DNA from: Actinoplanes solisilvae
GTDB taxonomy: Bacteria > Actinomycetota > Actinomycetes > Mycobacteriales > Micromonosporaceae
Length of the DNA: 64,000 nt
NCBI RefSeq assembly: GCF_003999975.1
Contig: NZ_RJAC01000012.1
Coordinates: 62,001 to 126,000 of the forward strand
Reading direction: 5' to 3'
In this document: one piece after another, positions 58,589 to 64,000 of the stretch
Numbering within the stretch: the stretch's first letter is position 1
Layout of the letters: the number at the start of each line of letters is the position of its first letter
Notes under the pieces: generated by a model
The model's input: the letters and a program-made list of their open reading frames with translations, nothing else
Told to the model about the DNA's origin: nothing
Databases searched by the model: none
Made by a program: the position numbers and the translations under genes

Positions 58589-59461
58589 TCATCGGCGTTC
58601 GGCGGCCTCGTCGGGACGGCGCACCGGTTCGGGCGTGGACGGGTCGAGCGTCCCGGCGTCGCGGCCCAGCCGGGCCAGCAGCACACCGGTCAGCACGCTC
58701 GCGGTGACGGCACTGTCGGCCGGATGCGGGGGCTGGCCGCCCTGCGTGGGGACGCGGCAGATGCGGGCGATCAGCGTCTCGAACACGGCGGGGGAGGTGC
58801 CCGGCAGCAGCGAGCGGACCCGGCCCTCGGCCGCCGAGCGCAGCCGGGCGACGTCTTCGGGGCCGGGTTCGTGGCCGAGCAGGTCGCCGGCCAGACGGTG
58901 CAGCACCGGGGAGCTGACCGCGGACAGGGCCAGGCCCGTGCTCGCCTGCACACTGTGGAGCGCGCGGCCCAGGCGGGCCCGATCGCCGGCCCGTACGCCC
59001 GTGGCGACGCGCCTGAGCAGTTCGGCGGTGTCGGGCTCGCGCTCGTCGGTCTTGGCCGGCGCCGGCTCGCCGGTCAGCTCGGTGACGCGCTTCTGCCACC
59101 AGGGGCCGAGCTGCTCGGGCTGTTCCTCCCGCGGCGCCGTGCTTTGCGGGGAGGGCTGTTGTTCGAGGCCGGCCCTCCAGTCGCGGTCGGGCGGTGCCGC
59201 GGCGTCACCGGACAGGCCGATGGCGGCCAGGTAGCGGGCGATCGAGTCCTGCGCGAGGCGCAGCGCGGCGGCGGCCCGCTCGGCGTGCTCGGTGGCGTTG
59301 CCGAGCTGCGGGACGCCGACCGGGTCGACGCTCGTCTCACGCACCCACATGAGCAGCTCGGTCGCGCTGCGCAGCTTCTCGAGAGCGACGGTGACCTGGC
59401 CGGTGGGCAACTCGTCCGAGGCCGAGCGAAGCTGTGCGCCGAGGTCCTGGATCAGAGACAT
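58589..59461 (-). CDS. hypothetical protein of FtsK-like operon
   Basis: A 290-residue protein with a helical N-terminal domain (QDLGAQLRSASDELPTGQVTVALEKLRSATELLMWVRETS...RAAAALRLAQDSIARYLAAIGL) that resembles in style the small helical protein encoded just upstream. A Pro/Gln-rich linker follows, then a C-terminal helical domain (LLRRVATGVRAGDRARLGRALHSVQASTG...). The ATG is seven bases after the stop of the small gene and the FtsK gene starts 24 bases later. No known family. It might be a structural partner or cargo of the ATPase. Confidence 0.65.
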   Translation of the reverse strand: MSLIQDLGAQLRSASDELPTGQVTVALEKLRSATELLMWVRETSVDPVGVPQLGNATEHAERAAAALRLAQDSIARYLAAIGLSGDAAAPPDRDWRAGLEQQPSPQSTAPREEQPEQLGPWWQKRVTELTGEPAPAKTDEREPDTAELLRRVATGVRAGDRARLGRALHSVQASTGLALSAVSSPVLHRLAGDLLGHEPGPEDVARLRSAAEGRVRSLLPGTSPAVFETLIARICRVPTQGGQPPHPADSAVTASVLTGVLLARLGRDAGTLDPSTPEPVRRPDEAAERR

Positions 59462-59468
59462 CTCGTCG

Positions 59469-59729
59469 TCAGAGGTTCGCCGTGTATTGCTGGGCCTGGT
59501 CGATCGCGAGCAGCGTCGCTGCCAGGCAGTCCTCGAGGGACTGGTCGGCCTGCGAGAGCTGGGCGTGGGCGGCGCCCACCGCGTCGCTGCCGCTGCCGTC
59601 GAGCGCCGCGGCGAGGCTCTGCTGCGCCTCACCCAGCTTTTCGCGGGCTGCCTGTATGGCCTGCTGCCCCTCGGTGACCTGCTGAAGTGCAGCGTCCACA
59701 GCCGCTTTGACCTCGGCGACACTGGCCAC
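59469..59729 (-). CDS. small helical protein, possible WXG100-like partner
   Basis: An 86-residue all-helical protein starting at a GTG with GGGAGG eight bases upstream: VAEVKAAVDAALQQVTEGQQ, IQAAREKLGEAQQSLAAALD, GSGSDAVGAAHAQLSQADQS, LEDCLAATLLAIDQAQQYTANL. The length, the two long amphipathic helices and the central GSGS turn recall Esx/WXG100 proteins, but the WXG motif itself is missing. It is the first gene of the operon that contains the EccC-like ATPase. Whether it is secreted is unknown. Confidence 0.65.
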   Translation of the reverse strand: MASVAEVKAAVDAALQQVTEGQQAIQAAREKLGEAQQSLAAALDGSGSDAVGAAHAQLSQADQSLEDCLAATLLAIDQAQQYTANL

Positions 59730-60111
59730 CCGTGCAGCCTCCCGCTGTTTGGAAACCGACTACTGACCCCAGACTACTGCCCCGTTCCTGTCTCGCTGGG
59801 CGGGCCGCCCCATTTGCGAGGCGTCTCCCGGCCCTGTTGGAGAGCGTGGTCCCGGGCGGCGGTCGAGCGCAGCCGGAGCGTCCTGGATCCGACCCTGAAT
59901 GAACAGGAATGAATCCTCAGAGTGACAGTCGGCGGCACTCGGCGGAAGCGTACGCCCGCCTCCCGGGCGTCCACATTCCACCCCAGGAGTGGATCACGAA
60001 CTCTTCGGAGGAAGCCGTGTCGAACCTCACGCCACTCTGACTTGTCGATGCTATAGCCAGGACGTTCGCTAGGGAAACCCCAGCTCAAGCTACGACGGAA
60101 GTGAGTTCACC
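59730..60111. other. gene-free stretch between divergent operons
   Basis: About 380 bases with no convincing gene; short open frames here lack family features. It should hold the promoter of the small helical protein/FtsK operon on one side and of the SDR gene on the other. GGAAGTGAG precedes the SDR start. I see no clear palindrome or consensus promoter. Confidence 0.5.
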
Positions 60112-60951
60112 ATGGGAATCCTCGACGGCAAGGTCGCGATCGTGACCGGCGCGACGAGCGGCATCGGAGCGGCGATCGCCGCGAAGTTCCACGCCGAAGG
60201 CGCGAGCGTGGTGCTGGCCGGGCGCCGCCTGGAGGAGGGCGAGAAACGCGCGGCCGACCTTGGTGAACGGGCCGTGTTCGTGAAGGCCGACGTGACGGTC
60301 GAGGCGGAGGTCAGCGCGCTCGTGGACGAGGCGGTGCGGCGCTTCGGGCGGCTCGACATCATGGTGAACAACGCCGGGACGCCGGGGAACATGACACCGG
60401 TGGTCGACTTCGACGCCGACGTCTTCGCGCGGACGATGGCCGTGCACGTGGGTGGCGTGCTGTTCGGCACCAAGCACGCCGGCCGGCAGATGGCGGCTCA
60501 GCGGTCGGGGACGATCGTCAACATGGCCAGCCGCGTCGGCAAGGCCGCCGGATACTCGGGTCTCGACTATTCGACGGCCAAGGCCGCGGTCATCCATTTC
60601 ACCCGTACGGCCGCCGTCGATCTGGGCGAATACGGCGTACGGGTGAACAGCGTCTCGCCCGACGTGGTGCCGACCGGCATCTTCGGCAAGGGCGCCGGGC
60701 TCGACGCGGCGGCCGCCGACGACACGGCCGCGAAGGTGCGCGAAGCCATCACCCCGCTGCTGGCGAAGTCGCAACCGATCGCCGAGGCTGTCACCGTCGA
60801 GGACGTCGCCCAGGCCGTGCTCTGGTTCGCGCAGGACGGCAGCCGCCTGGTCACCGGCCAGGACCTGGGGATCGACGGCGGATCGTCGGCCGGCCGCCCG
60901 ATGCACGTGGGCCGGGCCGAGCGCGCGGTCTTCCGGGACGCGCTCGCCTAG
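60112..60951 (+). CDS. SDR-family oxidoreductase
   Basis: A 279-residue classical short-chain dehydrogenase/reductase. The nucleotide loop is TGATSGIG at 12-19, NNAG follows LDIMV, and the catalytic Ser140, Tyr153 and Lys157 are in the expected spacing (NMASRVG, YSTAK). GRRLEEGE at the end of strand 2 gives an arginine pair that favours NADPH. The C terminus (DLGIDGGSSAGRPMHVGRAER) is longer than usual. Substrate unknown. Its stop overlaps the convergent MFS gene by four bases. Confidence 0.9.
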   Translation: MGILDGKVAIVTGATSGIGAAIAAKFHAEGASVVLAGRRLEEGEKRAADLGERAVFVKADVTVEAEVSALVDEAVRRFGRLDIMVNNAGTPGNMTPVVDFDADVFARTMAVHVGGVLFGTKHAGRQMAAQRSGTIVNMASRVGKAAGYSGLDYSTAKAAVIHFTRTAAVDLGEYGVRVNSVSPDVVPTGIFGKGAGLDAAAADDTAAKVREAITPLLAKSQPIAEAVTVEDVAQAVLWFAQDGSRLVTGQDLGIDGGSSAGRPMHVGRAERAVFRDALA

Positions 60952-62126
60952 GTTCTGACGGTGCGCACCGTGGCCAGCATCGCACCGATCGCCAGCAGGG
61001 CCGCGATCGGTGCGAGGGCGAAGCCGGTGCGGATGCCAGCGTCGGTCAGCGGCCCCGCCGCCGCGGCGCCCAGCGCGCTGCCGACGCTGAACGCGGTCAT
61101 GATCCAGGCGAACGCCTCCACGGCCGTGCCCGGCGGGGCCAGACGGTCGGCGTTGAGGAAGACGGCGGTCAGAAGCGGCGGCAGCATGACTCCGCTCAGG
61201 ATCAGCAGCACGGTCATGGCGCCCGTGCCCGGGGCGATCAGCAGCGGCAGGTAGCCGATGGCGAAAGCCGTGGCCAGCAGCGGCAGCCGGCGTGGCGTGC
61301 CGGGCGTCGCGCGGGTGTAGAGCAGGCCGCCGATCAGCGCGCCCCCGGCCTGCGCGGCCAGGAGCCAGCCGGTCAGCGAGCGGTTCCCGGCGGCCTCGGC
61401 ATAGCCGGTGAGCACGACCGGGATGCTGCCGACGGCGGCCCCGGCGAACGCGACGCCGGCGACCATGACGGCCAGGCGCCGCGAGCGCAGCGGGCCCAGC
61501 CAGTGCCGCTTCACCGTGGTGCCCCGCCACTGGCGCACAGCCGGGGCGCGGACGAAGGCGATCACGCCCACGAGCTGCAGCAGGGCGGCGGTGTAGAGGC
61601 CGGCGGCCGGCCCGCCCAGCGCGACCGCGCCCAGCGTCACGAGCGGCCCGGCCACGAAGATGACCTCTTGCAGGGCGATGTCGAGGGCGTACGCCGCGTG
61701 GACCGTCGACGGCGGGACGAGTGCCGGCCAGAGGGCGCGCAGGCACGCCTCCAGCGGCGGGGTGCCGAGTCCGGCCAGCGCGGCGCCGAGCCCGATCACG
61801 AGCGGACGACCGGGAGCGAGGGCGGCGATCAGGTAGCCGACGGTCGACAGGGCCGCCGAGCCGTAGAGCACCGGGGGCTGCCGCCAGCGGTCGACCGCGC
61901 GGGCGAGCACCGGCGCGCCGATGGCCATGCCGGCGGTGAAGACGGCGACGAGCGCGCCGGCCACGACGAGGCTGAGCGATTCACGGGCGAACAGCAGCAG
62001 GGCGATCGGCGCGGCGGCCAGGGGGAGCCGGCCGACCTGGCTGGCGACGAGGACGAGGGGCACGTAGGGCCGGCGCAGCACGGCGCGGGCCCCGACCCGC
62101 TCGGCGGGCGTGGTTGAGGCAGACAT
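60948..62126 (-). CDS. MFS transporter
   Basis: A 392-residue major-facilitator protein with about 12 transmembrane helices. After PYVPLVLVASQVGRLPLAAAPIALLL, the loop 2-3 region reads APVLARAVDRWRQPPVLYGSA, similar to efflux-type MFS motif A. Several Gly/Ala/Pro-rich helices follow (GAALAGLGTPPLEACLRALWPALV). It is probably a drug or metabolite exporter, substrate unknown. A 265-base stretch before it contains a 61-residue ORF. It overlaps the SDR gene tail to tail. Confidence 0.86.
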   Translation of the reverse strand: MSASTTPAERVGARAVLRRPYVPLVLVASQVGRLPLAAAPIALLLFARESLSLVVAGALVAVFTAGMAIGAPVLARAVDRWRQPPVLYGSAALSTVGYLIAALAPGRPLVIGLGAALAGLGTPPLEACLRALWPALVPPSTVHAAYALDIALQEVIFVAGPLVTLGAVALGGPAAGLYTAALLQLVGVIAFVRAPAVRQWRGTTVKRHWLGPLRSRRLAVMVAGVAFAGAAVGSIPVVLTGYAEAAGNRSLTGWLLAAQAGGALIGGLLYTRATPGTPRRLPLLATAFAIGYLPLLIAPGTGAMTVLLILSGVMLPPLLTAVFLNADRLAPPGTAVEAFAWIMTAFSVGSALGAAAAGPLTDAGIRTGFALAPIAALLAIGAMLATVRTVRT

Positions 62127-62203
62127 GAGGTATCACTCCGGGAAGAAGCGGAGAAAAGCGTGAGAAGCAGGCGCGACAATGCCCGGCTGAGAGCAGAGGT
62201 GAG

Positions 62204-62389
62204 TCAGGCGCGACGCTGGGGCCACGGAGGGAACAGTGGCGGAGGCGTCCAGCGCGGCAGGTCCCGGAGTGTGATGGCGGGCGCGAAGTCGCGGCGCTCG
62301 TGGTCGTCGCCGTAGAGCGGCAACGCAGGGGTGATCCAGCTCGCGGAGGGGGCCCAGAACCGGGCCGCTGAGCGTGCGATCACCGTCAC
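62204..62389 (-). CDS. small protein, 61 residues, unknown
   Basis: The GTG start lies three bases after the NYN-domain gene stop, and third positions are strongly G/C as in its neighbours, so it is likely translated. The sequence is basic and Trp/Pro-rich, with the motifs ARFWAPSASWITPALPLYGDDHERRDF and LPRWTPPPLFPPWPQRRA. No family recognised, no membrane helix. It might be co-expressed with the NYN gene and the MFS transporter further downstream. Confidence 0.5.
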   Translation of the reverse strand: MTVIARSAARFWAPSASWITPALPLYGDDHERRDFAPAITLRDLPRWTPPPLFPPWPQRRA

Positions 62390-62392
62390 AGT

Positions 62393-62773
62393 CTAGCGCC
62401 GGGGCACGTTTGAGGGACCCCTCACCTCGGCCCCGTACGCCGTCACGCGGTCGCGCAACCCGCGGTCGGCGGTGATCACCACGACGCGGCGGTCCGCGGC
62501 CGAGATCCGTACGAGATCAGCGATGGTGTCGTCGCCCGAGCCGGGCGCACTGACTACGCGAACACCGTTCGACCTCGACGGCACGTCGCGGGCTTTACCC
62601 TCCACGACCAGCACAACTTCGACCGGGCCGGGCAGGTCGGGCAGTCCCTCGGCGATGACCGGGGTCAATGCGTCGCGGAGTCGGGCCGCCGCGGCCGCCC
62701 GGTCGCGCCACCAGCCGTCGGGGACGGAACCGACGACGTTGGCCCCGTCGACGACCACCAAGGGTACGGTCAT
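62393..62773 (-). CDS. NYN/PIN-like domain protein
   Basis: A 126-residue protein. VVVDGANVVGSVPDGWWRDR at the N terminus supplies the DGxN motif of YacP/NYN nucleases. Later acidic positions lie in APGSGDDTIADLVRI and VVITADRGLRDRV, with the motif DRGLRDRV near residue 100. This is the layout of PIN-like ribonucleases. Substrate RNA unknown. Its start codon abuts the HAIR-like operator of the divergent Clp gene. Confidence 0.8.
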   Translation of the reverse strand: MTVPLVVVDGANVVGSVPDGWWRDRAAAAARLRDALTPVIAEGLPDLPGPVEVVLVVEGKARDVPSRSNGVRVVSAPGSGDDTIADLVRISAADRRVVVITADRGLRDRVTAYGAEVRGPSNVPRR

Positions 62774-62777
62774 GAAG

Positions 62778-62798
62778 TTGAGCCTACCCGAGTCAAGT
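62778..62798 (+). promoter_or_regulatory. HAIR-like HspR operator upstream of the clp gene
   Basis: GTTGAGC-N7-AGTCAAG matches the HspR-associated inverted repeat CTTGAGT-N7-ACTCAAG at 11 of 14 positions with the exact seven-base spacer. It lies 106 bases before the HSP100 start codon. In actinobacteria HspR represses dnaK, clpB and related chaperone genes through such sites. Confidence 0.7.
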
Positions 62799-62904
62799 TT
62801 CGCTCAGATATGGGAATGGTTCGCTACGCCACAGCGCTGATACGGGTCGTGCGCGCTGGGTAACACCGCCGCACGAGGGCCAATAAACAGAAGAGAGAAG
62901 ACGT

Positions 62905-64000
62905 ATGAGCATCGGACCGATCGGACCGACTGGTCCCGGCCAGTGGGACGACTTCTTCGCGCGTTTCTTCGGTGCGGCGGACCCGCGCCGTTCGGCGCGC
63001 ATCGACATCACGAAGTACATGAGTGGCGACGCGCGTGAGGTTCTCTCCGGCGCCGCCCGTCGCGCGGCCGAGCTAGCCGATCCGGATCGTCCGGTCGCCG
63101 ACCTGGACACCGACCACCTGTTGTGGTCGGTCCTGCAGCAGGAGCCCATGAAGCAGACGGTGCGCCGCGCGGGCGCCGACCCGGAGGCGCTTCTCGCCGC
63201 GCTCGGCCGTCCGGCCGGGCTGCGCGAGGACATGCCGAACCAGGTCGCGCTGACCCCCGCCGCGAAGCGCGCGCTGCTCGACAGCCTGCAGATCTCGCGG
63301 GCCCTGGGCTCCTCCTACGTCGGTCCCGAGCACGTGCTGATGGCGCTCGGCCTCAACCCCGACTCGGCCGCCGGGCGTCTGCTCGCCGGCAAGCTCGACC
63401 CGCAGGCCCTGCAGCCGCAGCAGGGTGACCCCCAGCCGAGCTCGGGTCGCGGCGGCCGCGGCGGCCCCGGTGGCAGCAGCGGGAGCAACCCGAACACCCC
63501 CACCCTCGAGCAGTTCGGCGTCGACCTCACCGAGCTCGCCCGGCGCGGCGAGATCGACCCGGTGATCGGCCGCGCGAACGAGATCGAGCAGGCCGTCGAG
63601 ATCCTCTCCCGGCGTACCAAGAACAACCCGGTGCTGATCGGTGAGGCCGGCGTCGGCAAGACCGCGATCGTCGAGGGCCTGGCCCAGCGCATCGTGGACG
63701 GCGACGTGCCGCTGACCCTGGAGAACAAGCGGGTCATCCAGCTCGACCTGGCCGGCCTGGTGGCGGGCACCCGCTACCGCGGCGACTTCGAGGAGCGTCT
63801 GAAGAAGGTCATCGACGAGATCCAGAACGAGGGCGACGGCCTGATCGTCTTCCTCGACGAGATCCACACCCTGGTCGGCGCCGGTGGTGGCGGTGGCGAC
63901 GGCGGTGGCATGGACGCGAGCAACATGCTCAAGCCGGCCCTCGCCCGGGGCCAGCTCAGGGTGGTCGGCGCGACCACGCTCGACGAGTACCGCAAGTACA
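62905..64000 (+). CDS. HSP100 chaperone, Clp ATP-binding subunit (ClpB/ClpC-like), 5' part
   Basis: The first 365 codons of a larger gene cut by the window edge. The N-terminal Clp_N repeat domain (about 35-155; ARRAAELADPDRPVADLDTDHLLWSVLQ and LTPAAKRALLDSLQISRALGSSYVGPEHVLMAL) is followed by a Gly-rich linker. The first AAA+ domain has LEQFGVDLTELARRGEIDPVIGR, Walker A GEAGVGKT near 246-253, Walker B LIVFLDEIHTL and the pore loop GTRYRGDFEERL. AGAAGAGAGAAG precedes the ATG. The HspR-like operator suggests heat-shock control and favours a ClpB-like role, but the second ATPase domain that would decide between ClpB and ClpC is missing. Confidence 0.9.
   Translation, partial: MSIGPIGPTGPGQWDDFFARFFGAADPRRSARIDITKYMSGDAREVLSGAARRAAELADPDRPVADLDTDHLLWSVLQQEPMKQTVRRAGADPEALLAALGRPAGLREDMPNQVALTPAAKRALLDSLQISRALGSSYVGPEHVLMALGLNPDSAAGRLLAGKLDPQALQPQQGDPQPSSGRGGRGGPGGSSGSNPNTPTLEQFGVDLTELARRGEIDPVIGRANEIEQAVEILSRRTKNNPVLIGEAGVGKTAIVEGLAQRIVDGDVPLTLENKRVIQLDLAGLVAGTRYRGDFEERLKKVIDEIQNEGDGLIVFLDEIHTLVGAGGGGGDGGGMDASNMLKPALARGQLRVVGATTLDEYRKY

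Noticed and set aside
59774..60088. 104-codon minus-strand frame between the FtsK operon and the SDR gene
   Set aside because: Arg/Ser/Gly-rich without conserved features or a good start signal; better explained as promoter and leader DNA.
1..64000. tRNA or rRNA genes, insertion sequences, integrases or attachment sites
   Set aside because: I scanned the intergenic stretches by eye for T-loop sequences, transposase motifs and terminal inverted repeats and saw none. A covariance search would be needed to exclude an unusual tRNA.

Overview
The window is chromosomal DNA from a high-GC actinomycete. Gene content suggests the Micromonosporaceae (Actinoplanes-like) by inference: SigB/SigF-type sigma factors, PP2C phosphatases and HATPase/STAS regulators, an accessory SecA2, many GTG starts, short coupled operons with TGATG or GTGA overlaps, and a HAIR-like heat-shock operator. 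No rRNA, tRNA, CRISPR array, insertion sequence or prophage was recognised, and base composition is even throughout.

Layout. 1-9.4 kb: the 3' end of an ECF sigma factor and its membrane partner, a glcFED-like glycolate oxidase operon (minus strand), a lipoprotein, a cytochrome P450, and an XRE regulator facing an IrrE-like metalloprotease plus a membrane protein. 9.5-17.8 kb: pyruvate phosphate dikinase, a PhnB/VOC protein, a lipoprotein, RecQ, and a four-domain PAS-PP2C-HATPase-STAS regulator. 17.8-24.6 kb: a compact neighbourhood combining GTP cyclohydrolase II, a RibD-type reductase, a divergent pterin-synthase homologue, a BchC-like dehydrogenase, a glycosyltransferase, a methyltransferase, a flippase-like membrane protein and a CDP-alcohol phosphotransferase. 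This looks like an uncharacterised pathway built on a GTP-derived pyrimidine.

24.6-32.7 kb: a cobalamin-binding protein, several hydrolases (two secreted), an ArsR/SRPBCC pair and an FGGY kinase. 32.7-37.7 kb: a cobalamin riboswitch ahead of a chelatase, cobO, cobB and a cobE-like gene. 37.9-43.6 kb: glutamate-cysteine ligase, a broken SGNH hydrolase, a membrane protein and a long Pro/Gly-rich protein. 43.7-48 kb: a sigma factor fused to a STAS domain, a STAS-HATPase fusion facing it, and secA2. 48.4-52.7 kb: a winged-helix regulator, a kinase-like protein without a P-loop, a DksA/TraR protein, and two DUF72 proteins around a class IV aminotransferase.

52.7-64 kb: the most striking locus is an 82-residue protein made almost wholly of three identical 22-residue repeats, encoded two bases ahead of a JmjC-type oxygenase, which suggests a substrate/modifying-enzyme pair. 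A cupin/MarR divergent pair with a clear operator follows. Next is a four-gene operon around an FtsK/EccC-like ATPase, then an SDR enzyme, an MFS transporter, a small ORF, a NYN/PIN-like protein, and the start of an HSP100 (Clp) chaperone gene that runs off the right edge. Many neighbouring convergent genes overlap at their 3' ends.
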